This document shows positions 1 through 10,022 of a stretch of DNA of 64,000 bases, piece after piece. Below the pieces are notes generated by a model. The model did no database searches. It saw nothing but the letters and a program-made list of their open reading frames with translations, and had not been told where the DNA came from. The first letter of the stretch is position 1; every line of letters begins with the position of its first letter. The position numbers and the translations under genes were made by a program. The DNA is from Phoenix dactylifera (Eukaryota; Streptophyta; Magnoliopsida; Arecales; Arecaceae), in the NCBI RefSeq assembly GCF_009389715.1, contig NW_024067823.1:186001-250000 (forward strand), written 5' to 3'.

Positions 1-1970
1 GAATCACTTGAAAACACACCTTAAGGATAAAATCAGTGCTAAATTGTATTTAAATAAAGAAAATTTTATTTGAAAAGAATTGATTTTGATCCATGACATG
101 CTTGTTATGTTTTACATATTTTGAATTATGTGTTTTCAATATTCAAATAGCAAAGATCTTTCCTAGATATAACTTGTAATGCTTCATGCCTATAAATTTT
201 GATTGAAACATGTTATTACCAACAACAACATCATTTTGTTTTAATGAATATATTTTGAAAAATAAAAAAAAATTTATTTGAATTTGCAAATTAGGCAAAA
301 TGGATTGATTCTGACATATCTTTTATCTTGCCTAACATTAGTACATAATATCCTCCAATTTGTACCAAAATTCAATATGAATTACAAAGATTCTGGATGT
401 GCTCTAATGTTCTTGAAATATGTGTCTTCAATCTTAATAATTTAAGATGAGCTACAATGTAGAAGATGCATATCTCAAATTATAATCCTGAAAGGCTCCT
501 TGAAAATTTTTATGAAATTCAGAATCTGATGTTGTATAAAAGCTTAAACTTAATTTAAAAATGCCTCTATCATTGTATTTTTGTAACCTTCATTATATGC
601 TTCAATGATTGCATCATTTTGGGGAATAACTCAATATGAATTTCTAGATAAAATTACAGCTTAAGAAAAATAGAATAATTCTGATGCCTTGATTGCTTGC
701 CCTGATACGCATCTGAAACATATCATTTCTTATCTTCAAAGTGTACTAATATTGGTCTGAATGATGTGTCTTTTGATGATCTTGATTGCAAACAAATATT
801 TTTTAATATATGATTTTATTTTGATATTGAAAAGATTTATTGTGCTTCATATATACATTGCTGAAAAAACCTTGATTAAGAAATTGAGTTCCATAAATAC
901 ATATACTTCAATGGTCATCTATATATTTTTTTTCCTCTCCTACATTGTTAAAGACTTTCATCAAAATATATATGTATATATATTATTAAAAGAGTAAATG
1001 ATCTCAAGTCTAGAAATATTTCAGCTCACTCAAATGATTCTTAAAAGAAAGAAAATGTAAATGCTTTTGAAAGAATTTGAGCTTCAAATGAATCATTTTC
1101 TGATTAATATTTCAGTACATTTTCTCAAAGATTAAGAGGAAGCATAACTTGTTCTTAAAAGATTAAAAAGAGTGATTGCTATAAATTTTGAATAACTCTA
1201 GATCACTCTACATTCTTGATATCATAAAGTTTCAGTTTTATTCACGTTTATCATTAAAATCTGAAATTCAACAAAAGAAAAGAAAGTTTAAAAGAAAATG
1301 CATCTTTTGAGGGGGAGCTTTAAATACTCAATCTCTTTATTGAAAATTATCTTCAAACTCTAAACTCTCAAATGGAATGATTAATTGAGGGGGAGAAAGA
1401 AAATTTCAGAGGGAGAGATCATATAGAACTTAATCATGTAAATTCACAACTAAAGATGAGAGAAAGAATACCAAATGTAAAGTGGTATTAAACTCTGTGC
1501 TTCATCGAATATCTTTTGAAAGTTGGATTTTCATCTGTACTTAATTGGTAAATCACTTGTTTTGAAAACTAAGTGAAAAGGATTCCATTTGTCTTAGTAT
1601 TGGAAATTTACTTTGGAATCTACTAATGAGCTGTTATTGGCTTGCACTTTAGCGTTTCAATCATGAGCCAATTCATTTTAATTGATTTTGATGTTATGAT
1701 CTTTAAAGGAGTAAAAGAAAGTCCTTAAGAGAGCTCTAAAAGAACTTTCAAAGCCTTGAATTTTATGTATCCTACACTACATAAATTCATGTTTTGGTAT
1801 CTATGCCCCAATACTTTTATTTGGATTTTCATCCGTGCCTTTCTTTGAATATTATTCTTGATACTCCTTGAAATAACTTGAAAAAGATTCCATCTACACT
1901 TGATTTCAAAACTATCTTTGGAATCTACATTTAGAGATCACTTCTGGCTTACATTCTAAATATCTCATTC
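1..1970. other. A/T-rich decayed transposon DNA, no gene
   Basis: No supportable reading frame is present. Purine tracts containing GGGGGAG occur near 1309 and 1388. They resemble the non-coding stretch before the polypurine tract in the intact copies of this copia family (compare about 29990-30250), so this is probably old SIRE-like internal sequence. Confidence 0.4.
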
Positions 1971-1974
1971 CTAA

Positions 1975-2147
1975 AGCCAAACACATAGAAATAAGATATC
2001 ATTTTATTAGGGATCATGTGCAAAATGGAAACATATGAGCATATATGTACTGAAAAACAATTAGCTCACATATTCACAAAACCCTTGAGTGAAGATAGAG
2101 TCTGCACGCTAAGGAGGAAATTAGGCATATGTGATCCTTTTTATTGA
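1975..2147 (+). pseudogene. copia RNase H 3' end remnant (element C)
   Basis: The stretch still reads like the C-terminal end of the copia polyprotein: HIEIR, then FIRDHVQNGN, then an out-of-frame match to the region ending in [10 protein letters not shown] in the better copies at 27300-27480. It has in-frame stops and indels, so it is dead. Its orientation matches the LTR at 3491-5028, so it is taken as the pol end of element C, whose 5' part lies left of the window. Confidence 0.7.
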
Positions 2148-2340
2148 AGAGATATAAAAGGGAGCAAGCAATCTCATGATACATTCCTCCCATTTCTAAA
2201 AACCCATGAAACATGAGTCAAACTTGTTATCTATAGATTCCTTACTCATGTATCATTGTCCCATAAAGAGTTTATAAGGATTGGAAGCAAGGAAAACATT
2301 TTAGAAGCAAAACGGAAGAGAAAAGAAAAATTCTGCACTT

Positions 2341-2411
2341 GGGTCAACCCAACCCAGAATAGGGTCGACCCAACGTTGAGTCGACCCAAGAAATTTCTTG
2401 AGTCGACCCAA
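2341..2411 (+). repeat. internal GTCGAC palindrome cluster of element C
   Basis: Three GTCGAC cores with CCCAA flanks, plus one degenerate copy, lie between the pol remnant and the position where the third ORF sits in sister elements. The same palindrome type (TTGGGTCGACCCAA) fills this element's own LTR at 3664-4110. Confidence 0.75.
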
Positions 2412-2780
2412 CGTCGGGACCCCACTGTTAAAAGGGGGACCCGTGAGCTATCTAGGGCACTGTTTACCCTTTGTCCTCTTCCGAAAACCCTATTTCCCAC
2501 TCTCAATTAGAGTCTCCCTAGGCTGATCTTAGCATCTATATTTAGAGCCTAGGCTAGAAATCTAGTTCTCGTATGTATTTTGCCTTTTCTCATATATATC
2601 TTGCTTTTTCCCTTATGAATCTTGTCTTTCCCTTATATCTTTAAATCTTGATTGTGGAACATTGTACTTTTCATCATTTTGAGCATTAATATATGAAAAT
2701 GTTCCTATTTTGATCAATGAAGTCTGAAGTTTGTTCTTTATTGCATCTTTTCCCATATATATGTTTTTGATGATAACAAA
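2412..2780. other. element C internal region with third ORF missing
   Basis: In elements A and B a third ORF of up to about 540 codons occupies the interval between the palindrome cluster and a GATGACAAAAAGGGGGAG-like sequence. Here only about 350 bp separate the equivalent landmarks (2411 and about 2768) and no match to that ORF is visible, so the ORF appears deleted in element C. Confidence 0.5.
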
Positions 2781-2786
2781 AAGGGG

Positions 2787-2975
2787 GAGAAGAGAAGGAA
2801 AGAGTATATAAAGGAGAAGAAAAGGAAAGAGTATATAAAAGAGAAGAGAAGGAAAGAGTATATAAAGGGAGAAGAGGAAAGAGTATATAAAGGAGAAGAG
2901 AAGGAAAGAGTATATAAAAGAGAAGAGAAGGAAAGAGTATATAAAGGGAGAAGAAAAGAGTATATAAAGGGGGAG
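2787..2975 (+). repeat. short tandem repeat with GAGTATATAAA units
   Basis: Seven copies of GAGTATATAAA occur at intervals of about 21-29 bp, separated by purine-rich GAGAAGAGAAGGAAA sequence. Long apparent ORFs on either strand are by-products of this repetition. Confidence 0.9.
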
Positions 2976-3477
2976 ACGAAAAGATAGAGTATTCACTCTA
3001 AGAAAAGAAAGAGTATTTCATTTGAGAAGAAAGAGTATTACTTTTGTGAGAAAGAGTGAGTAAAGAAGTTATGAAAAGAAAAGAGAAATAAATGGGCAAA
3101 CAAATTGAAAATCATATAAGAAAGCTTACATATCTAAGGGGGAGCAATTTGTAACAATGAAAATCATCAAATCAAAAATTTCTATCATAATTCAGAATTT
3201 GGCACATATAAATTCAGAATTTGGCACGCTCCTTTCTCACCTCGATACATAAGCTGAAACTCTTATTTTATCTCAAATTTTTGAAGTTTCATTGCTAATG
3301 AATTATAAATGAAAGGGGGAGCCATTCAAAAAAATCAAATTGGCAAATTTTGAATGATATAGGGGGAGATTTCACTTATATATATGAAAAGCTGAAATTC
3401 TGAAATTCAATCCCTTTTATAAACTGATTTTAAAGACAAGTATCAATAGGCTTATACTCTTTATTTTGTAATCATCA
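2976..3477. other. element C non-coding region before the polypurine tract
   Basis: A/T-rich sequence with several GGGGGAG purine tracts and no coding signal, matching the equivalent region of elements A and B. Confidence 0.5.
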
Positions 3478-3490
3478 AAAAGGGGGAGAT
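3478..3490 (+). other. polypurine tract of element C
   Basis: AAAAAGGGGGAGA lies immediately 5' of the LTR start TGAGGATG. The same tract precedes the 3' LTRs of A and B. In this family it would prime plus-strand DNA synthesis. Confidence 0.8.
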
Positions 3491-3663
3491 TGAGGATGAT
3501 AGTGTTATTTTGATGATTAACAAGCAATTCTCTAGAGTATGCTATAAGTTAAAATTGATACTTCATTTATAAGTTCATTGCTCTCAGTACATTTGCTTAA
3601 TTGGAAATATATATATGGTCTTGTTCATTTGGATGAAACTAACCTTGAGAATGCAGCAAAGTG

Positions 3664-4110
3664 TGGATTGAGTCGACCCATAGGTTGATTGGGTCGAACC
3701 CGGCACATCGAGGAATCATCTGGCACACTCCTGCAAAAACAGCACAAATGAACAGTGAGTTGGGTCGACCCAAGGTAAGCAAGAGTCGACCCAACCTCCA
3801 AAGAACCTCAAAATGCAAAGGAAGAATGCTCTCTGGATTTACTGAGAGGGTCGACCCAAGAAGAAGTTGAGTCGACCCAAGTAAACCTTGAGTCGACCCA
3901 AGTGAAGAAAGGCTGAAATTCAAGACTCTGAATTTTCTGAAGCTGACCTTGGGTCGACCCAAAGAAAGGTTGGGTCGACCCAAGGCAACAGAAGGCTGAA
4001 TTTCAAGTTTCTGTGTTTTCTGAGAGGGTCGACCCAAGAAATGGTTGAGTCGACCCAAGTGAAGGTTGGGTCGACCCAAGGACAGGTTGAGCCGACCCAA
4101 ACACGGGCTG
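3664..4110 (+). repeat. 21-bp-phased GTCGAC palindrome array, CCCAA type
   Basis: More than ten GTCGAC cores are embedded in the palindrome TTGGGTCGACCCAA or its TTGAG variant. Adjacent cores are repeatedly 21 bp apart (for example the runs around 3848-3905, 3953-3980 and 4027-4095), and the bases between motifs vary. The array ends about 100 bp before the TATA-like box. Confidence 0.9.
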
Positions 4111-4533
4111 AACATAACGGCTAGTTGTGCAGAAATGCTTTTTGGACTCCCAACGGCTATAAACGGCTAGTTTCTTCAATCCAACGGTCAGAAAGGACTA
4201 TTTGGAGGTTGGAGAAGTATTTAAGAGGGAGTATTCATCAGAGGAAGCAAGCTTTGGGGAAAATACATCAAGTGCATTCAAGAGAGAACCCTAGCAAGAC
4301 AAGCTTCATCAAGAGCTTCATTCAAGAATCAAAGAAAGGGATTGAGCAGATTCAAAGAGGCATTAAGAGCTCCTTCCCCCATTGAAGAGTGAAGCTTCCT
4401 TGACCAAGAAGAGCAAAGCGACTTCAAAGCGATAATTTCTTTCTAACTCTTCTTGTTGTTCATATTGCTTTATATGCTCATCTAGGAGTTTAAATCTTTT
4501 CTTTTCATTTGTTTAAACACTTTGTAAAGGTTC

Positions 4534-4837
4534 GTTGGTAAGCCCGCAAAACCAACAAAGGTTCGTTGGTAAGCCCGCAAAACCAACAAAGGTTTTTGGT
4601 GAACCCGAAAAACCAAAGTTGTATAGGTTCGTTGGTGAGCCCGCAAAACCAACAAGGTTCTTGGTGAGCCCGGAAAACCAAGTGTATAGGTTCGTTGGTG
4701 AGCCCGTAAAACCAACAAGGTTTTTGGATTGTGAGCCCGGAAAATAATCCAACTGTAATCCGCAAGATTATAGTGAATTCCCAAGGGTACGCTTGGGGAG
4801 TGGACGTAGGTGCTAAGGAGAGCACCGAACCACTATA
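4534..4837 (+). other. R/U5 stem-loop array of element C
   Basis: Consecutive inverted repeats share a GAGCCCG..AAA loop. Stems include GTTGGT/ACCAAC (several), TTTGGT/ACCAAA, CTTGGT/ACCAAG and GGATTGT/ATAATCC. They are followed by CCCAAG/CTTGGG and GGTGCT/AGCACC, enclosed by TATAGTG/CACTATA. The changing but complementary stems suggest a selected RNA structure in the element's 5' leader. Confidence 0.7.
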
Positions 4838-5028
4838 TATTGGTGTGTTTGCATTGTGTTTGTGCTTTCATTTTCTCTTACTTTATCTTCTCTTCTTGCA
4901 TTAGATTAACTCACTTAAATAACCTAAGAGAGCATCCATCGCACTTAATTAAGAAAGTTTTAAAAGTACCAAAAATTTAGAAGAAACCAATTCACCCCCC
5001 CCTCTTGGATTGTCACCTTGGGCAACAA

Positions 5029-6041
5029 GTTTCTCCAGCTTTAACAAAGAAGTTACTAAGAAGTTTTTGTTTATTTCTTGGTTTATATCCTAAACCCGCT
5101 TTACTAAATACGGCTCGTTGATTATTAAGTATCATATTTAACTTTTCAGAACTATACGTAAACTTTTCAACTAAAGGTTTGTATTTTCCAAGTTCTTTAG
5201 TTAATGTTTGATTTTCTGCTTTTAAATCATTTAGTTCTTTTGTGAGATCCTTGTTTAAGATTTGTTTATGGTTTTTAAGTTCTGAAAGTTTCTTAGTTAG
5301 TTTTTCATTATCTTTCGTTAAGTTGTTAGTCTTCTTAATTAAGAGTTGGTTGCTTGTCTTAAGTTCTAGATTTTCTTTGGTAAGATTATCTTTATCCTTA
5401 ATTAATGAATCATGCTTATGAATGTAAGTTTGGTTAGTTACTTTTAGTTCTCTGTTTTTAACATTTATATTCTTATATTCAATCATTAATTCATTAAACG
5501 CATCATAAAGTTCATCAAATGTAAAATCAAAATGCGTATCGGAAGTTACCTCGTTTTCGTTGGCCATGAAGCAGAAATTGGCCTTCTCTTCTTGTTCTTC
5601 ATCCGATGATGAAGATGATGCGTCGGAGTCCGATAGGGTGGTGACAAGGGCTTTCTTCTTCTTCTTGTACTTACTGCCCTTCTTTAGTAAGGGACACTCA
5701 GCTCTGATGTGTCCCGGCTTTTTGCACTCATAGCACCCAATCCCCTCATTTTCTCTTTCCTTACCTTTGTCCTTGCGGTAGGAATTTGAGGGGCCTCTCC
5801 TTCGATGATAGGACTTCTTGTGGTTGATGAATTTCTTGAACTTGCGCACAAGAAGTGCCTCACCACCATCTTCCTCATCATCTTCTTCTTCACTACTGCT
5901 ACTGCAAGATAAGTCTTTGTTAGATGAAGTAGATTTTAAAGCTATTACCATTTTCTTATGGGAGGACTCTTTCTCGTTGTGTTGTTTCATGGTGAGCTCG
6001 TGCGTCATAAGGGATCCAAGAAGCTCCTCAAGTGGTAGCTT
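5029..6041 (-). pseudogene. gag of copia element D, C-terminal part (disrupted)
   Basis: This is the downstream part of a SIRE-type gag read on the minus strand: PLEELLGSLMTHEL, an acidic serine-rich stretch, a CCHC zinc knuckle CYECKKPGHIRAEC, a second Asp/Ser/Glu-rich stretch, and then a long Lys/Asn/Leu-rich coiled-coil-like region to SNFFVKAGE. The second zinc knuckle seen in the B copy (CFCCGTLGHKANVC) is missing because element C is inserted at 5028/5029. The upstream part lies at 10023-10622, beyond the CACTA insertion. Gag would form the virus-like particle and bind element RNA. The reading frame is open here apart from the two insertions. Confidence 0.9.
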
Positions 6042-6059
6042 CACTACAAGAAAATGGGA

Positions 6060-6215
6060 TTTTACCGACCCTTTTTTGCCGACGTTTTTTACAAGCGTCG
6101 GCAATTTTTCGTTCAGCCCCAACATATGCCGACGCTTTGTAAAAGCGTCGGCCATAGACGACGCTAATTAGTACAAAGCGTCGGCCATAGACGACGCTAA
6201 TTAGCGTCGTGGTAG
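6060..6215. repeat. left subterminal repeats of CACTA 1
   Basis: Several copies of GACGCTTT...AAAGCGTCGGC appear in both orientations. In CACTA families such subterminal repeats are the usual transposase-binding sites. Confidence 0.8.
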
Positions 6216-6305
6216 AACATACAGGCCCTTTCCCTCCTCCTTCCTCCTCTCCGGCGATGAACCGTACATATTAATAATGCAGGCCCTTTCCCTCCCTCGT
6301 TCCTC

Positions 6306-6582
6306 GTCGCCACCCTCTCCCTCCTCGTGCTCGCCTCCATCTTCTTCTTCTACTCCTTCGTCGCCTCTCTCAAGAAGTTCCTCACCTCCCGGCGCCCTGT
6401 CTCCGCCGGATCTTCCTCCGTCGCGGCTGACGCGGGCGGAGCCGCGGTAAAAGCGCTCGATGACAAGATCTGGGGGAAGGAAACAGGGAGGCTTTATGGG
6501 GATCCGGCGGATCCGTGGTCGGGGCTGTCGGTGGTTAGGGTTTATGTGTACGAGATGCCGGCCAAGTTCACCTACGATCTTC
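6306..6582 (+). pseudogene. captured fragment of exostosin/GT47-like glycosyltransferase
   Basis: The frame reads FLVATLSLLVLASIFFFYSF, a hydrophobic signal-anchor, then a stem region, then VRVYVYEMPAKFTYDLL. The motif YVYEMPxKFTYDLL is characteristic of the start of plant exostosin-family (GT47) Golgi type II enzymes. Only this N-terminal exon piece is present. The match stops at 6582, where a CTTGAGATAAATTTCT direct repeat begins. Family assignment rests on motif recognition only. Confidence 0.65.
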
Positions 6583-6835
6583 TTGAGATAAATTTCTCCC
6601 TTTCTGCCTTTCTTGAGATAAATTTCTTCAAGCACTCTAGGTTTTCTTTTCCCCTCTACTTCCTTCTCTCTCTTCCCCTTCTACCTCGATCGCTCATATG
6701 AGTCGCTGCTCCTCCCTCTCCGTCGGGACCTCCCAGTCTCCATCTGAAGGTAGATTTCTTGGTTTCTTATCGCTCTCTTCCCCTTCCTCTTCCCCGTTCT
6801 CTGATGAACAGTTTCTCGTGGATTTGGATTTAGAG

Positions 6836-7026
6836 ATGGGCAGTGATCAAGATGGGTGTTTGAACGGGATCGATGCGTCAGCTGGAGGACTGGTTTGGGT
6901 CCGCCGTCGGAATGGATCGTGGTGGCCTGGGCGGATACTTGGTCGGGATGAGCTGCCTGCAAAATGCTTGTTTCCACCGAGATCCGGAACTCCCATCAAG
7001 CTTCTTGGAAGGGAAGATGGGAGCAT
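6836..7026 (+). pseudogene. captured PWWP-domain gene, first coding exon
   Basis: An ATG at 6836 opens MGSDQDGCLNG followed by GGLVWVRRRNGSWWPGRIL and the downstream part of a PWWP fold (LPPRSGTPIKLLGREDGS-like). It ends at a good donor, AT|GTGAGT. PWWP domains bind histone methyl-lysine and DNA. Only about 64 residues are present, so it is a captured exon and not a working gene. It lies between the GT47 and PIN fragments in the same orientation. Confidence 0.7.
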
Positions 7027-7295
7027 GTGAGTATTCTCCCTTGCTGATCTCTTACTCTTAGCTGATACAAGAATCTACTTTAAGATGTAACTCTCTCTTG
7101 ATTTCTGTTCATCTCAACATTGTTTGAAAGCCAGATTTTTGTTTATACTGCAAGGTAACTGAAAATTTCTTGAGTTGGATTTACTTTTATTTTCGATTTT
7201 TTGGTAAGTCTCCATGGCATTAGCCTGCAGTGCATGTAACATAGCATGTTTCTGTTATCTTGTTGTTCATCTTATTTTTCATCGTCTCACTACAG

Positions 7296-8815
7296 GAAAT
7301 GTGGGAAAAGCCGACTCAGGGAATGTTAGATGCCTATGATGTATACGGTCGCGATGACTTCGGCTTCCAGAACAGAGCTGGTACTCAGGGAATGGACTCT
7401 CTGCAGAAGGATGGGCCTAGTCTCTCGAAGCTCGGTTCCAATTCCACAGCTGAACTCCACCCAAAATCTGGGGCTGATGGGGAAATCAAGCCGACTTCAA
7501 TGCCTCCTGCCAGTGTGATGACCAGGCTTATTTTGATCATGGTCTGGCGAAAGCTGATTAGAAATCCAAACACCTACTCCAGCCTGATTGGTGTCATCTG
7601 GTCTCTAGTTTCTTTCAGGTTATGGTCACCCCAAAACAAGCTTTTCTCTTATTTCTCGAATTCGCTCATGCATGAATCCTAGCATCTTGTCGTTACTTTT
7701 TGCAGGTGGAATATTGAAATGCCGGCAATTATCGCTCACTCAATCTCCATTCTATCCGATGCAGGGCTTGGAATGGCCATGTTCAGTCTTGGTATATCAA
7801 GTTTCTAACTTGTAGCATGTTTAATTTCATTTTTATCCCTAATTGTGATCCTTAATGATGGAAGTTGTCCGTGCACTTTCCAACCGAAATTTTTATGGCT
7901 ACCATCTCTTCAGTCTGAAACATGTGTTAAGGAAATCGGTTTTATTACCGCAGGTTTATTTATGGCATTGCAACCAAGGATTATTGCCTGTGGCAATTCA
8001 GTTGCTGCATTTGCAATGGCTGTCAGATTTGTTACAGGACCTGCTGTCATGGCTGCGGCCTCAATTGCTGTTGGACTTAGAGGCGTTCTCTTACATATCG
8101 GCATCGTGCAGGTAAACAAATTTAACGCAGACATGTCATGTTTGAAGAGATAAGTAATGAGTTTGGAAACATCAAATTTATGCTAGAGGATTAGTCTAAC
8201 TCAGTTGTGTCCTTTGTCTTTCTATTCTTTGATGTGAATGACTGGAAACTAGCATGGAACTAAACTTAACATTTCATTGCTAAGCTAAGAGGAAGACATC
8301 GACTAAGAAATTTAACCACACAAAATTTCCTTCGCGTGCTTGCCGCCATTTGGTTGGCTATAGTTGGTACTAATGAGCCAATGAGAGATGGTAGTTGCTG
8401 TAATAAATTATTCACTTTTAACTGCAGGCAGCTCTTCCTCAAGGAATTGTTCCATTTGTTTTTTGCCAAGGAGTACAACGTGCATCCTGATATTCTTAGC
8501 ACAGGGTACATACTCTAACTTCGCTCTTTCTTCATCCTGCTTTATTAAGAGCTCAAATGCCTCTTCGATCCTACGTTGTAACAATTACAGCTTGCTATGT
8601 GTACTGACTCCTGTTTCAATTGAATGGTGTTGGTTGGTGGCATTGGTCTTAGATCTGACAGTTTTATGCTTGAGAAATTCATTCACTAGTCTGAGCTTTG
8701 AATCACAATTTTTCTTATCTGTTAAAGTACTCCATAATTTGCATCTCTCACAATTTATATGGTACATGTTTCTGATAGAATGCTTAATGATTTCAGGGTT
8801 ATCTTTGGAATGCTG
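7296..8815 (+). pseudogene. captured 3' half of a PIN auxin efflux carrier gene
   Basis: Five exon pieces with intact-looking splice sites are at about 7296-7618, 7706-7792, 7954-8111, 8428-8505 and 8797-8815. They read the end of the central loop (MWEKPTQGMLDAYDVYG), then [55 protein letters not shown] and [14 protein letters not shown], then [20 protein letters not shown] and the start of VIFGML. These are hallmark C-terminal transmembrane segments of canonical PIN proteins, which export auxin at the plasma membrane. An extra T in the run at 8461-8464 shifts the frame within PFVFAK, and the last exon is cut after about six codons. The 5' half is absent, so this is a non-functional transduplicate. 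Confidence 0.9.
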
Positions 8816-8820
8816 ATTTC

Positions 8821-8887
8821 AGGGACTCTAGAGCTCGATGGACCTTTTGCATTCATCAACAGAGCCAAGGTCGAAAGGTTTCTGTAA
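8821..8887 (+). other. exon-like segment of unknown origin fused after PIN
   Basis: Directly after the truncated PIN exon, a new stretch reads TLELDGPFAFINRAKVERFL then stop. It does not belong to PIN (which continues ...LPITLVYYILLGL in the family). It may be a fourth captured fragment. I do not recognise it. Confidence 0.3.
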
Positions 8888-9488
8888 AGATTTTTAACTT
8901 ATCTGGTAGTTTTGTATTCCCTAGTCTGACTTGAGATAGCCGAGGTTTTGTTAGCTATGTATTTGGCAAAAAAGAAGTCTCAATTTAGGGACTAGTGGCT
9001 TAGATAGTTTAAATGATCAGGCTTCATGTAACTCTTTTATTTTATTTGAAGACTTTTGCAGCTGGTGTAAAAGGTCATATTAGTAACTTGATCTTTGTTT
9101 CGGTCCAACATGGATTTCATTCTGGCATTTTCAGTGCCCGAAGTTGGTGGAAGTTTTAGTTATGTGCATCCCTTGATTACTACCATTTCTTTTAAAACGA
9201 ATGCACCTTCTGAATCATTGTAATAGTTACCAGACAAACTGATCAATATGTGCCGTAGGCAGAGGCAGGAAACTGTTTCCTTGAAAAATATTGGTGGCCA
9301 TTTCAGAACTTTGGCACCAAGCTCCCATACCTTTATATGAGTTTGATTCGACTTTCTGAAACTCTGAACCTATTGCATCTGCAAACACTGAATTAGAAGC
9401 AGGTCTACCAGGTGAATCTAACTGTTCAGAAAGGTGAAGGATTAATATTTTCGGATCCTGTGTATTAATTCAATATCGTTTTAAACAG
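8888..9488. other. CACTA 1 interior, no recognisable gene
   Basis: A/T-rich, intron-like sequence. No coding signal recognised on either strand. Confidence 0.4.
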
Positions 9489-9592
9489 GTTATGAGGGTT
9501 TGGCAATTTACGAGTCCTTAAAAGATTTAGAAGAACAGCAACAGTTCTCTGAGTTTCTGCAAGCTCTCAGACAGTGCATTAAAAGATTTTTA
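9489..9592 (+). other. exon-like open segment, unknown gene
   Basis: After an acceptor-like AAACAG the frame reads YEGLAIYESLKDLEEQQQFS then EFLQALRQCIKR, a helical, Glu/Gln-rich segment. Its composition looks like a host exon, but I cannot name the family. Confidence 0.3.
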
Positions 9593-9621
9593 TCCCGGCA
9601 CTGGCGCATTAAAAGATTTTT

Positions 9622-10010
9622 AAGCCTTTGCCGACGCTTTAAAGCGTCGGGACTCATGTTTTTCCCGACGCTTTAAAGCGTCGGCGAAAACGCACACTGG
9701 ATTGGGCTTTATCGACGCTTTAAAGCGTCGGGACTCCTGTTTTTCCCGACGCTTTAAAGCGTCGGCGAAAACGCAAACTGGATTGGGCTTTAGCGACGCT
9801 TTAAAGCGTCGGTAAAGCCGTTTTTGCCGACGCTTTCATTAGCGTCGGCAAATCCCTGTTTTTGCCGACGCTTTCTCTTAGCGTCGGCAAAAACCGGACC
9901 CACGCCCACCTGCCCGACGTCTGACCCACGCTTTGGGTCGCGTGGGTTGGGAATTCGCCGACGCTTATAAGCGTCGGGGGAGACAAAAAAAAGCGCCGGC
10001 AAAAACCTTT
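9622..10010. repeat. right subterminal repeats of CACTA 1
   Basis: About ten units of GACGCTTTAAAGCGTCGG and TTATAAGCGTCGG form short hairpins. A block around 9895-9980 (CCCACGCCCACCTGCCCGAC...) is almost the same as 51766-51845 in CACTA element 2. Confidence 0.9.
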
Positions 10011-10022
10011 TTTGCTGTAGTG

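Larger units (their letters stand above)
3491..5028 (+). mobile_element. 3' LTR of SIRE-like copia element C
   Basis: The LTR begins TGAGGATGAT after a polypurine tract and ends CTTGGGCAACA, about 1.54 kb. It abuts the gag of element D at 5029, so C is inserted in D. The 5' half of C is outside the window, so its target duplication cannot be checked. U3 carries a GTCGAC palindrome array, a TATA-like TATTTAAG lies near 4206, and R/U5 carries a stem-loop array. Both architectures are shared with the LTRs of A, B and D although most of the sequence differs. Confidence 0.85.
6042..10022 (+). mobile_element. CACTA element 1, non-autonomous, gene-capturing (Pack-CACTA)
   Basis: The terminal inverted repeats are CACTACAAGAAAA on the left and, on the opposite strand at the right, CACTACAGCAAAA. 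A 3-bp target duplication CTT (6039-6041 and 10023-10025) flanks the element, and element B shows the uninterrupted gag sequence with a single CTT. Both ends are packed with inverted copies of GCCGACGCTTT/AAAGCGTCGGC. No transposase-like frame is visible in the 3981 bp. The interior holds plus-strand fragments of at least three unrelated host genes with exon-intron structure retained. It therefore resembles Pack-type CACTA elements, which depend on a transposase supplied elsewhere. Confidence 0.92.

Noticed and set aside
2613-2996. 127-codon minus-strand ORF rich in YILF/SFL repeats.
   Set aside because: It is the complement of the GAGTATATAAA tandem repeat and has no independent coding support.
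6201-6635. 144-codon minus-strand ORF in CACTA 1.
   Set aside because: Antisense shadow of the GT47 fragment with Arg/Glu/Gly low complexity.
7296-8815. A functional PIN gene.
   Set aside because: It lacks the N-terminal half, has a frameshift at 8461-8464, a truncated last exon, and lies inside a CACTA transposon.
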